NCBI GenBank assembly: GCA_017610245.1
Contig: JAFCCK010000010.1
Coordinates: 1 to 13,530 of the forward strand
Direction: 5' to 3'
Length of the DNA stretch: 13,530 nucleotides
DNA from: Candidatus Iainarchaeum sp.
Lineage (GTDB): Archaea > Iainarchaeota > Iainarchaeia > Iainarchaeales > GCA-2688035
Shown: in pieces, positions 1 through 6,397 of the stretch
Numbering within the stretch: position 1 is the stretch's first letter
Layout: each line of letters opens with the position of its first letter
Notes under the pieces: model-generated
Told to the model about the DNA's origin: nothing
Database searches by the model: none
What the model saw: only the letters and a program-made list of their open reading frames with translations
Translations under genes and position numbers: made by a program

Positions 1-117
1 GAAAAAGCAAGAATACTGCTCAAAAAAACAATTTTCTTCAGCAACCTGCCTGAAGCGGTTAGAATAGCCCACTTGATTGCGAGTGCCGTAACAATGGGGG
101 AAAGCACACACCCGTGA
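1..117 (+). CDS. C-terminal fragment of an unidentified protein
   Basis: Reading from the first base, an open frame of 38 codons ends at TGA 115-117; the start lies outside the window. The visible tail contains SNLPEAVRIAHLIASAVTMG and ends ESTHP. It has no diagnostic motif that I recognise. Its stop overlaps the GTG of the signal peptidase gene by 4 nt (GTGA at 114-117), an arrangement typical of translationally coupled operon genes. That overlap is the main reason to believe this frame is real. Function unknown. Confidence 0.6.
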   Translation, partial: EKARILLKKTIFFSNLPEAVRIAHLIASAVTMGESTHP

Positions 118-1019
118 TAAAAATGAGGGAAAAAATTGCAGCAATCAAAAGGAAGCTCCGCTGGATTGACCCCTTTACTTACGTAGACCTTTTCATAATC
201 CCAAGAGTGCACGCTTTGAGCAAGCCCCTCCAATGGGTTGTTTTTGTCGCTAGCTACATACTTCTTTCAATTCTGGTTTCTATCGTATTGGGAGCTACAC
301 CCTTCTTCTTCCTATTGCTCAGCCTGTTCTATGTATATCTTTTCCTTTTTGAGAGGAAGGAAGCAGTTGACTGGGGTGTCTATCTCCTCTCAGCATTTGT
401 ATTCGCCTGGGCAATCTATTCCATTTTTGGCATAGCTCTTGGAACATCTAGCCCCCTTGTAATAGTGGTGAGCGGTTCAATGGAGCCTCTTTACCATAGG
501 GGAGATGTAATTGTATTGCAGGGAACCCCATTCGAGCAGCTGCAAGGAGCGGAGGTTAAATTGCAGGAACAGCTCGCCGGAAAGCCCTTTTCTTCCTTTG
601 CCACTCCCCACTATGCTTCCACTCCCCATGGGATTCAGATTGATTCAATCGAATTCAGCAATGGTGAAACAGTGAAAATAACTAAGGAGGGAAGTATTGC
701 AGTGTATTTCAGCCAATATTTGCAACAACCAATCATCCACAGGATTGTGGCAAAAATTTCTGCTTCCGATGGGCACTATGTTTTAACAAAGGGAGATAGC
801 ATAAACAATAATACCATTGACCAGGACTGCGGCAAAGTCCGCTATAGTATCCCTGAGAAGCATTGCATCACCCTCTATCCTGTTAGGGAAGAGGAAATCC
901 AGGGAAAGTCAATATTCAGAATCCCTGCAATAGGCTGCGTAAAGCTCTGGCTCTTCGACGACCTTTCCTCGCTTCTTGCAACTGGAAAGCTGCCAGCAGA
1001 CTTCAGGGGAATATGCTGA
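114..1019 (+). CDS. Signal peptidase I, archaeal/ER type (S26B)
   Basis: Membrane serine protease that removes signal peptides from secreted proteins. The 301-aa product has three predicted membrane segments near the N-terminus (about residues 41-60, 62-79 and 88-109). The catalytic block SGSMEP follows with nucleophile Ser122, then GDVIV. A second conserved block, IIHRIV, carries His209, and KGDSINN carries Asp228 with further acidic residues at 236/238. His in place of the bacterial catalytic Lys is the hallmark of the archaeal/ER SEC11-like class. About 86 residues separate Ser122 from His209, and an extra hydrophobic N-terminal region precedes the usual single anchor, so the protein is longer than minimal SEC11 forms. 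The GTG at 114 overlaps the upstream stop (GTGA); an ATG at 123 is an alternative start. Family assignment is secure; the exact start is not. Confidence 0.9.
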   Translation: MIKMREKIAAIKRKLRWIDPFTYVDLFIIPRVHALSKPLQWVVFVASYILLSILVSIVLGATPFFFLLLSLFYVYLFLFERKEAVDWGVYLLSAFVFAWAIYSIFGIALGTSSPLVIVVSGSMEPLYHRGDVIVLQGTPFEQLQGAEVKLQEQLAGKPFSSFATPHYASTPHGIQIDSIEFSNGETVKITKEGSIAVYFSQYLQQPIIHRIVAKISASDGHYVLTKGDSINNNTIDQDCGKVRYSIPEKHCITLYPVREEEIQGKSIFRIPAIGCVKLWLFDDLSSLLATGKLPADFRGIC

Positions 1020-1030
1020 GGCAGGGAAAA

Positions 1031-1041
1031 CAATTTTAATG
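1031..1041 (+). promoter_or_regulatory. TATA-like box for PCNA copy 1
   Basis: The A/T stretch CAATTTTAATG is centred about 37 nt before the ATG at 1074. An archaeal start site about 25 nt downstream would fall near 1061 and leave a leader of about 12 nt, just enough for the GGTGG motif. Inferred from spacing and composition only. Confidence 0.4.
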
Positions 1042-1063
1042 CTTAGCTAACAATTCTTCTTAA

Positions 1064-1069
1064 GGTGGG
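1064..1069 (+). promoter_or_regulatory. Shine-Dalgarno that sets the PCNA-1 start
   Basis: GGTGGG lies 4 nt upstream of the ATG at 1074. The motif would sit inside the coding region if the in-frame GTG at 1065 were used, so ATG 1074 is the preferred start. Confidence 0.55.
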
Positions 1070-1073
1070 ACTT

Positions 1074-1820
1074 ATGAAATTGGTTCTTGAAAAGGCATCT
1101 GATTTCCAGAAGAGCATTAATGCAATCAGCGTTTTGATTGATGAGGCAGAATTCATCCTTGATGAGAACGCACTGCTCTTGAAGGCAACTGATCCAAGTC
1201 AGATTTCCATGGTGGATTTCAGGATGGAGAAGGGCGCATTCAAGGAATTCAATGTTGAGGGCAAGATGAAATTGGGCATGGACTTGGATTACCTCAACCA
1301 GATAATGGGCAGGGCAAAGCCAGATGATTTGCTCTCAATAGAATTGAGCGAGGACAAGAGCAGGCTGGTTGTGCGGTTCAAGGGAAACAGCACGAGAAAG
1401 TTCCAGGTGCCTCTTATCGATATCAGCGCTGCTGAGCTGCCCAATCCAAAAATAGATTTTGATGCAACAGTAAAGTTAAAGGCAGCAGTACTGCAGGATG
1501 CTTTAAAGGACGCGGCATTAATCAGCACCCATGTCTCCCTTGGAGTTGATTCTGATTGCTTTTTTGTAAAGGCAAGCAGCAGCAAGGGCACTGTTGATAA
1601 TGAAACGAAAAAAGATGATAAAAGCCTAATTGAATTGAATGCGTCAAAGCCTGCAGCAAGCATGTTTCCATTGGATTACCTGCAGGATATGCTGAAAGTT
1701 CCCGGAGGGGATGCTGACATAACCTTGAAGCTGAAGGGCGATGCCCCGATTGAGATATCCTACAATATTGGGAGTGCCTCGCTCACATATTTCCTTGCGC
1801 CAAGAATAGAGTCAGAGTGA
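1074..1820 (+). CDS. pcn: DNA polymerase sliding clamp PCNA, copy 1
   Basis: Ring-forming processivity factor that encircles DNA and tethers polymerase, ligase, FEN1 and others through PIP-box peptides. The product from ATG 1074 is 248 aa, a normal PCNA length. Recognisable elements are the N-terminal FQKSINAIS helix region, the LLLKATDPSQISMVDF strand-helix block, FQVPLIDIS leading into the interdomain connector, the central-cavity helix ALKDAALIS, the MFPLDYLQDMLK block, and the C-terminal LAPRIESE. This tail keeps the conserved AP(R/K)I segment used for PIP-box docking, so this copy looks like a conventional partner-binding clamp. An in-frame GTG at 1065 would add three residues but overlaps the ribosome binding site. 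A second, diverged clamp gene lies at 5635-6360. Confidence 0.95.
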   Translation: MKLVLEKASDFQKSINAISVLIDEAEFILDENALLLKATDPSQISMVDFRMEKGAFKEFNVEGKMKLGMDLDYLNQIMGRAKPDDLLSIELSEDKSRLVVRFKGNSTRKFQVPLIDISAAELPNPKIDFDATVKLKAAVLQDALKDAALISTHVSLGVDSDCFFVKASSSKGTVDNETKKDDKSLIELNASKPAASMFPLDYLQDMLKVPGGDADITLKLKGDAPIEISYNIGSASLTYFLAPRIESE

Positions 1821-1898
1821 GCAAAAGAAGGCGAAGAAGAAAAACCAGCACATATGAATACTAGCTCAAACAACTTGACACCAACTGCAGACCGAAAG

Positions 1899-1908
1899 AT
1901 TAAAATAG
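1899..1908 (+). promoter_or_regulatory. TATA box for the LRR lipoprotein gene
   Basis: ATTAAAATAG is preceded by a purine-rich CCGAAAG that could act as a BRE. The box centre is about 27 nt before the ATG at 1931, which predicts a leaderless or near-leaderless mRNA; no Shine-Dalgarno is seen. The downstream gene therefore appears to be transcribed independently of PCNA-1. Confidence 0.55.
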
Positions 1909-1930
1909 TACGAAAACATAATCATAAATT

Positions 1931-2512
1931 ATGAAAAGTAAGTTGCTTATAATTTCACTACTAATCTTAGGAGCCGCACTAAGCGGTTGTGTTCAGTCGT
2001 TTCAGCCATGCGAAAAATGCTGCAGCAACAGCAAAGGGTATACAACACAACATATATCTTCCGGAAAACGCAGTGCTGTCATGCTTACCAAAGAAAGCGA
2101 GGAAAAGCTCGAGGCTTCAGGATACAATTTGAATGAAATAAGCGATATGACCTGCCTAGAATCACTGATATTGGTTGGCGCCCCCATCACTGACATAACG
2201 CCTTTAGCAAACCTGACAAATTTAAAGTGGTTAAATTTGAACAGCACGGATGTTTCAGATATAAGCCCTGTACGAAACTTGACAAACTTGGAATATTTGG
2301 GCCTGGTGTCTACCAATGTTTCAGATATAAGCCCTGTACGAAACTTGACAAATCTGGAAAGCATAGACCTACAGAATACTAATGTTTCAGACATAACTCC
2401 TTTAGAAAATCTAACAAACCTGAAAAGGATATTCTTGAGGATGGCAAATGTTTCGCCTGCCGACTGTGAGGCATTAAAAGAAAAGCTTCCAACTGCTACG
2501 ATACATTGTTAA
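1931..2512 (+). CDS. Leucine-rich-repeat surface lipoprotein
   Basis: The 193-aa product begins with a lipoprotein signal peptide: KSK, a hydrophobic core, then lipobox LSGC with Cys20 as the predicted lipidated residue. A Cys cluster follows (Cys20, 27, 30, 31). Residues about 72-176 form LRRs of 22 residues with the pattern NLTNLxxLxLxxTNVSDISPV, resembling internalin/SDS22-type repeats. These are probably protein-binding solenoids exposed outside the cell. I count eight N-X-S/T sequons in the repeat region (NLT four times, NST, NVS three times), at least one per repeat, consistent with archaeal N-glycosylation. Two neighbouring repeats are nearly identical at DNA level, a sign of recent internal duplication. 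The gene has its own TATA box. Ligand and role are unknown; the short repeat array means it could also be a remnant of a longer family member. Confidence 0.8.
   Translation: MKSKLLIISLLILGAALSGCVQSFQPCEKCCSNSKGYTTQHISSGKRSAVMLTKESEEKLEASGYNLNEISDMTCLESLILVGAPITDITPLANLTNLKWLNLNSTDVSDISPVRNLTNLEYLGLVSTNVSDISPVRNLTNLESIDLQNTNVSDITPLENLTNLKRIFLRMANVSPADCEALKEKLPTATIHC
2250..2352 (+). repeat. Near-identical tandem LRR repeat unit, period 66 bp
   Basis: A 37-nt block starting ATGTTTCAGATATAAGCCCT occurs identically at 2250-2286 and 2316-2352, exactly 66 bp (22 codons, one LRR) apart. A third, diverged copy follows at about 2382. Identity at synonymous positions indicates recent duplication or gene conversion of one repeat. 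Confidence 0.9.
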
Positions 2513-2751
2513 TTCAGCGCAGCTCGCTTATTTCTGCATTTATCTCAGTGCCGGACCGTTCAAAGTTCTCAAGTTCCATCACATTGGAGCAGACCGGCAG
2601 TGTAGAAATCCTTTATAAAGGCCGATTTTTGGTCTCGTAAAATTGGCTTAATCGATAATTAAACGCATTTTAAAATTTGGTTTTGAGAATTTCTACAGCG
2701 GAGTGAGAAAAGAAAAAGGTTTATTAACAACTTTTCCCATATTCTTCCAGC
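2513..2751. other. Intergenic region, about 240 bp, no convincing protein gene
   Basis: No ORF of useful length is present. The palindromic TATA-like CTTTATAAAG at 2611-2620 could work in either direction. On the minus strand it lies about 27-30 nt before a sequence with weak C/D-box sRNA features (see findings) and before a 21-codon ORF (2514-2579). A 9-nt inverted repeat (2601-2609 with 2689-2697) has an 80-nt loop and is probably chance. The right end carries the promoter of the potassium channel gene. Confidence 0.5.
2718..2727 (+). promoter_or_regulatory. TATA box for the potassium channel gene
   Basis: GGTTTATTAA lies about 29 nt upstream of the ATG at 2752, predicting a start site within a few nt of the initiation codon. 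No Shine-Dalgarno is visible, in line with a leaderless transcript. Confidence 0.55.
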
Positions 2752-3147
2752 ATGGTTGAAACAAAGATAAAGGTCGGATTTGCAGTATTGCTGCTGGTTG
2801 TGCTGCTTGCAGCAGGCACGATAGCATTCCATCTCTTGGAAACCTACCCCCCCAACTATTGGGACGAGGAAATGAGGGGCAAGCAGTGGACTCCCTTGGA
2901 CGCGTTCTACTTCAGCGCAATAACCCTCACAACAATTGGCTATGGCGAGCTGCACCCTACAACTGAGCCGTCAAAAATTTTAACTGTTTTCTATGCAATC
3001 TTCGGCGTTGCCCTTGTGTTGTTTGTCCTCAGCATTATCGCAAAGTGGTATGTCCAGAGGAGCCAGCAGTTTGAGGAGCACGAAATACAGAGGCTGAAGA
3101 ACATGCTGCGAAGAGGTCCCCCTCTGCCCCCAAAAGAAGAGCAATAG
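2752..3147 (+). CDS. Small two-TM potassium channel subunit
   Basis: The 131-aa product has the minimal KcsA/MthK-like pore layout. TM1 is at about residues 8-27 and the pore helix about 48-60 (FYFSAITLT). The selectivity filter TIGYGE runs from Thr61 to Glu66, and TM2 is about 75-98 with Gly85 as a possible gating hinge. The 30-residue cytoplasmic tail is charged and ends in a Pro-rich PPLPPKEEQ. It has no RCK/TrkA_N domain, which many archaeal channels carry. Four subunits should form a K+-selective pore in the cytoplasmic membrane. How it is gated cannot be read from the sequence. It has its own promoter and ends 33 bp before panB. Confidence 0.9.
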   Translation: MVETKIKVGFAVLLLVVLLAAGTIAFHLLETYPPNYWDEEMRGKQWTPLDAFYFSAITLTTIGYGELHPTTEPSKILTVFYAIFGVALVLFVLSIIAKWYVQRSQQFEEHEIQRLKNMLRRGPPLPPKEEQ

Positions 3148-3180
3148 GCTTCTTATTCTTTTACGCTAAGAGATTATTGT

Positions 3181-3951
3181 ATGTCCATATCTCCTGATGA
3201 TATAAGGAAGATGAAAGGAAGCAGACCAATTGCAATGCTAACCTGCTATGACTACAGCATGGCAAGAGCCATGGATTCTGCCGGCATTCCACTGCTGCTT
3301 GTTGGTGATTCTCTGGGAAATGTTATTCTGGGCTTTGACAGGACAAGGAATGTTACAATGCAGGACATGCTTCGCCATACAGCTGCAGTTGCAAGGGCAG
3401 TGGAAAATGCAATGGTTGTTGCTGACCTCCCATCCGGCTCCTATGAAAGCAAGCAGCAGGCAATTGAAAACTCCCAAAAACTGCTGGATGTAGGGGCAGC
3501 AGCTGTGAAGCCAGAGGGCAAGCCAGAAATAGCGGCAGAGATTTGCAAGGCAGGGATAGATGTTATGGGGCATTTAGGCTTACTACCCCAAACAGCTGAA
3601 AAGCTGGGAGTAAAGGGCAAGGACACAGCAGAGGCGAAGCAGATAATGGGGGATGCAATCGCTTTGGAGAAGGCAGGCTGCTTTTCACTGGTGCTTGAAT
3701 GTGTTCCAGAGCAGTTGGGTAAAGAGATTACTGCTGCTATAGGAATCCCAACAATTGGGATAGGAGCAGGAAGGCACTGCGATGGGCAGGTGCTTGTAAG
3801 TTATGACATGCTGGGCCTGTTTCAGGGCTTTCAGCCACGATTTGTGAAAAGATATGCAAATCTATCCGAGGAAATTGAGAATGCCTGCAGGAAATTTAAG
3901 GAAGAGGTTGAAAAAGGAGTTTTTCCAGGGGAGCAACACTGTAGTAAGTGA
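3181..3951 (+). CDS. panB: 3-methyl-2-oxobutanoate hydroxymethyltransferase (ketopantoate synthesis)
   Basis: Transfers a hydroxymethyl group from methylenetetrahydrofolate (or the archaeal pterin equivalent) to 2-ketoisovalerate to give ketopantoate, the first committed step toward pantothenate and CoA. The 256-aa product fits the family, a TIM barrel acting as a decamer. Seen in order: LTCYDYSMA (20-28), VGDSLGNVILG with metal ligand Asp43, ADLPSGSY with Asp82, VKPEG (109-113, Lys110), GHLGLLPQ with His131, catalytic Glu173 in LECVP, and PTIGIGAG (190-197). The VKPEGKPE segment departs slightly from the usual VKLEGG. ATG 3181 is the natural start, 33 bp after the channel gene. The stop lies 5 bp before the panC ATG, so it heads a three-gene cassette with panC and coaW. 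Confidence 0.95.
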   Translation: MSISPDDIRKMKGSRPIAMLTCYDYSMARAMDSAGIPLLLVGDSLGNVILGFDRTRNVTMQDMLRHTAAVARAVENAMVVADLPSGSYESKQQAIENSQKLLDVGAAAVKPEGKPEIAAEICKAGIDVMGHLGLLPQTAEKLGVKGKDTAEAKQIMGDAIALEKAGCFSLVLECVPEQLGKEITAAIGIPTIGIGAGRHCDGQVLVSYDMLGLFQGFQPRFVKRYANLSEEIENACRKFKEEVEKGVFPGEQHCSK

Positions 3952-3956
3952 TTGCA

Positions 3957-4811
3957 ATGCAGCTCATTGAAAAAGCAGGGGAGATGCAGAAAATCTCTGA
4001 AGAGCTCCGCACAGCTGGAAAAACAATTGGCTTTGTCCCTACAATGGGTTTTCTGCATTCTGGCCATCTTTCACTAGTTGATGCTGCAAGGGAGCGCTGC
4101 AATACAGTAATTGTTTCAATCTATGTTAACCCAACGCAGTTCTCTCCCAGCGAGGATTTCAAGCAGTATCCCAAGGATATGGAAAGAGACCTGAAGCTGT
4201 GCAAAGGGCACGGCACTGATTTCGTTTTTGTTCCAGATGACATGGAAATGTATCCAAATGGCTTTGAAACAGAAGTGAAGCCTGGCAACATTGCAGCTGA
4301 TTTGGAAGGGCGCTTTAGACCAACACACTTCCAAGGAGTTGCAACAATCGTTGCAAAGCTGTTCAATATTGTGAAGCCACACATTGCTTTTTTTGGGCAG
4401 AAGGATTTCCAGCAGTCGCTGGTAGTGAAAAGAATGGCACAGGATTTGAACTTTGATTTGGAGATAGAAGTGTGCCCAATTGTAAGGGAGCCTGACGGCC
4501 TTGCAATGAGCAGCAGGAACACCTACCTATCTGCAGAGGAGAGAAAGGCAGCATTGGTTCTGTATAAGGCAATTCAGCTGGCCAAGGAGATGGTTGCAAA
4601 GGACGAAAGGAACGCTGCTGCAATTGAGGAAAAGCTTCACAACTTTATTTCAGCTGAAAAGAGGGCTAAGATAGATTACATCGCAGTTAGGGATTGCAAT
4701 AACCTTAAAAGAATTGAAAAGATTGAGGAAGGGAAGGCAGTGCTGCTGCTTGCTGTTCGGATTGGCAAAACAAGGCTTATCGATAATGAATTGCTGGGCG
4801 AGGAAAAATGA
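3957..4811 (+). CDS. panC: Pantothenate synthetase (pantoate--beta-alanine ligase)
   Basis: ATP-dependent condensation of pantoate with beta-alanine to pantothenate, via pantoyl-adenylate. The 284-aa product matches the bacterial PanC family along its full length. It has FVPTMGFLHSGH (27-37, with the HxGH nucleotidyltransferase signature), YVNPTQF, EGRFRPTHFQGV, FGQKDFQQ (146-153), DGLAMSSRN (the KMSKS-like region, about 180-188) and the C-terminal TRLIDNELL. ATG 3957 is chosen because it aligns with the N-terminus of bacterial PanC; an in-frame GTG at 3948 would overlap the panB stop (GTGA) and add three residues. The stop overlaps the coaW start (ATGA, 4808-4811). Most archaea instead use pantoate kinase plus phosphopantothenate synthetase, so a bacterial-type PanC here is unusual and suggests acquisition from bacteria. 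Confidence 0.95.
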   Translation: MQLIEKAGEMQKISEELRTAGKTIGFVPTMGFLHSGHLSLVDAARERCNTVIVSIYVNPTQFSPSEDFKQYPKDMERDLKLCKGHGTDFVFVPDDMEMYPNGFETEVKPGNIAADLEGRFRPTHFQGVATIVAKLFNIVKPHIAFFGQKDFQQSLVVKRMAQDLNFDLEIEVCPIVREPDGLAMSSRNTYLSAEERKAALVLYKAIQLAKEMVAKDERNAAAIEEKLHNFISAEKRAKIDYIAVRDCNNLKRIEKIEEGKAVLLLAVRIGKTRLIDNELLGEEK

Positions 4812-5602
4812 TTTTGGGAATAGATTTCGGCATAACAACAACAGATGTTGCGCTAATGGAAGAGAACAGGCTGCTAAAGGCATTTTATCTGAAATCAAAA
4901 TCACTGCGAGATTTAAAGAAGGCCCTTTTCTCTAAAGGAATCGATTTAAGCGGTGTTGGAGGAATAGCAGTAACTGGCGGCATTGCCAGAAAAAAAATTT
5001 TCGGCAAAAGGGTTTTCAGGGTTGGCGAGTTGAATGCAATTGGCTTTGGCGGGGCGTTTCTCTCAGGGGCGAAGAAAGCACTAGTTGTTTCAATGGGAAC
5101 AGGCACATGCATCGTTTCATTCAATAAGGGGGAGGTGAAGCATGTAGGCGGTACCCCTTTGGGGGGAGGCACAATAGTAGGGCTGTCGAAAAAGCTGCTG
5201 GGGGAATCCCAACCAGAGAAGCTCCAAAAGCTTGCCTCCAAGGGCTCATTGCACAGCATTGATTTGAGTGTAAGAGATGCGATTGGCTCCGGAATTGGCA
5301 TTATTCCAGGCAATGCAACAGCCAGCAATTTCGCCAAGAAGGGCATTGGGGGGAAAGCAGATTTAGCTTTGGCAGTGCAGAATATGGTTGCAGAGAGCAA
5401 TGCAGTAATTGCAGCTTTGGCTGCAAGAAGCAGCAATCACAGAAAAATCGTTTTTGTTGGGAAAACACCCTTGTTTCCTGCCGTAAGGAGAACCCTAAAG
5501 AGGGTTTTGCGCTATTATGGGTTTTCCCCTGTTTTTCCAGGGCGAGGGGAGCATGCAATGGCAGTAGGGGCAGCTGTTGTTCTGGCAAATCGTTTTAAAT
5601 AA
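4808..5602 (+). CDS. coaW: Type II pantothenate kinase
   Basis: Phosphorylates pantothenate to 4'-phosphopantothenate. The 264-aa product has the ASKHA (acetate kinase/actin/hexokinase) fold signatures of staphylococcal-type CoaW and eukaryotic PanK. These are phosphate-1 loop GIDFGITTTD (4-13), Glu74 in RVGELNAIGFG in the position of the catalytic Glu, SMGTGT (95-100), VGGTPLGGGT (113-122), IDLSVRD (151-157), GNATASNF (168-175), and a C-terminal EHAMAVGAA. Length agrees with bacterial CoaW. The ATGA overlap with panC indicates translational coupling, and the neighbours identify the substrate. Type II PanK is not the standard archaeal route. A BadF/BcrA-type ATPase is the nearest alternative, but the TASNF and GGG motifs and the operon favour PanK. 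The TATA box of the next gene overlaps its stop codon. Confidence 0.88.
   Translation: MILGIDFGITTTDVALMEENRLLKAFYLKSKSLRDLKKALFSKGIDLSGVGGIAVTGGIARKKIFGKRVFRVGELNAIGFGGAFLSGAKKALVVSMGTGTCIVSFNKGEVKHVGGTPLGGGTIVGLSKKLLGESQPEKLQKLASKGSLHSIDLSVRDAIGSGIGIIPGNATASNFAKKGIGGKADLALAVQNMVAESNAVIAALAARSSNHRKIVFVGKTPLFPAVRRTLKRVLRYYGFSPVFPGRGEHAMAVGAAVVLANRFK
5594..5602 (+). promoter_or_regulatory. TATA box for PCNA copy 2
   Basis: TTTAAATAA overlaps the coaW stop codon and is centred about 37 nt before ATG 5635. The predicted start site, near 5623, leaves a leader of about 10 nt containing TTGGGAG, a weak Shine-Dalgarno. PCNA-2 is thus probably expressed separately from the pan cassette. Confidence 0.55.
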
Positions 5603-5634
5603 TATTTGGATTTTATTCTTACTGGTTGGGAGTA

Positions 5635-6360
5635 ATGACCATTGAGTTAAAGGAAGTAGAGCAGTTGAGGAAGGCAATAGATGCCATAGCCTCCTTTATT
5701 TCTGAGGGGAATTTCCGCTTTTCTGATAGCGGGATTAGCTTCAAGGCGATTGACCCAAGCCAAATTGTCCTAGTTATCTTTGGGATGGACAAAAAGGTGT
5801 TTGAACGCTACTCCATTGAGCCAACCTTTGTTGGTGTGGACATTGTTGAATTGAGCAAAATTTTGTCGAGAACGCTACCCAATGACAGGCTTGTGATGGA
5901 TTTAACTGATTCAGAGATGCTGGTTAAGCTTGAGGGCAGCATTAGCAGAAGCTTTTCCCTGCCCTTGATTGATGTGAGTGACGATGATGTAAATGTTCCA
6001 AAGACAGCCGCTGATGCGAGCATTGAAATAAATGCAAGAATATTCAAGGAGGCCTTGAAAGACGCTTCCCTCTTTGGAAGCAGCGTCGTGCTTCGCGTCA
6101 AGGGTAACCAATTATTTATCGAGGCTCGCGGCAGCTCTGGCACGCTTAAAAGCGTTGCAAGGCAGACGAAGCAGATTATTGTTGAGAGCAGCAGCGAAGT
6201 TGTGAGCAAATACAGTCTCAACTTCCTGCAGAATATTGTGAGGGAGGCCGATCCCGAGAAAAAAATTAAGCTGGAGTTGAAGAGCGATTCTCCCATGAAG
6301 ATAAGCTACAAAATCGGCGTTTCCCCGATAGAGTTCCACTTGGCGCACATGATACTGTAA
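5635..6360 (+). CDS. DNA polymerase sliding clamp PCNA, copy 2 (diverged)
   Basis: The 241-aa product is a second PCNA. It shares the clamp architecture with copy 1: ISFKAIDPSQIVLVIF, FSLPLIDVSDDDV leading into the connector, ALKDASLFGSSV, YSLNFLQNIV, and KLELKSDSPMKISYKIG. It is clearly diverged, and its C-terminus is FHLAHMIL in place of the usual LAPRI(E) tail, so the AP(K/R) element that contacts PIP boxes is absent. It may therefore bind different partners, or form a heteromeric ring with copy 1 as crenarchaeal PCNA1-3 do. ATG 5635 is preferred; an in-frame TTG at 5626 would add three residues but lies in the predicted 5' leader. PriL follows 37 bp downstream, a common archaeal association of clamp and primase genes. 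Confidence 0.92.
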   Translation: MTIELKEVEQLRKAIDAIASFISEGNFRFSDSGISFKAIDPSQIVLVIFGMDKKVFERYSIEPTFVGVDIVELSKILSRTLPNDRLVMDLTDSEMLVKLEGSISRSFSLPLIDVSDDDVNVPKTAADASIEINARIFKEALKDASLFGSSVVLRVKGNQLFIEARGSSGTLKSVARQTKQIIVESSSEVVSKYSLNFLQNIVREADPEKKIKLELKSDSPMKISYKIGVSPIEFHLAHMIL

Positions 6361-6365
6361 GTTTG

Positions 6366-6374
6366 CTTTTTATT
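6366..6374 (+). promoter_or_regulatory. Possible TATA-like box for priL
   Basis: CTTTTTATT is about 28 nt before the ATG at 6398, so transcription would start at or next to the initiation codon. Weak match; priL may instead be co-transcribed with PCNA-2. Confidence 0.35.
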
Positions 6375-6397
6375 TCTTTTAATGCATTATTTCTCTT

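Noticed and set aside
2514..2579. 21-codon minus-strand ORF (starts MELENFERSG) after the LRR gene
   Set aside because: Too short, without a Shine-Dalgarno. The TATA-like box upstream is palindromic and equally explained by other elements.
2601..2697. Inverted repeat TGTAGAAAT / ATTTCTACA resembling part of a CRISPR type V repeat
   Set aside because: Single 9-nt pair about 80 nt apart, no repeated array, no spacers and no cas genes nearby.
4885..5436. 183-codon open frame on the minus strand
   Set aside because: It lies entirely opposite coaW, whose motifs are unambiguous. Its translation is a low-information, Pro/Ala/Ser-rich shadow, and it has no promoter or ribosome binding site.
5626..5634. 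Upstream TTG extension of PCNA-2 (and similar GTG extension of PCNA-1 at 1065)
   Set aside because: Both extensions overlap predicted leader or ribosome-binding sequence and add three residues before the conserved PCNA N-terminus.
5808..6296. 162-codon open frame on the minus strand
   Set aside because: Antisense to PCNA copy 2, rich in Ser and Leu with no recognisable motif.
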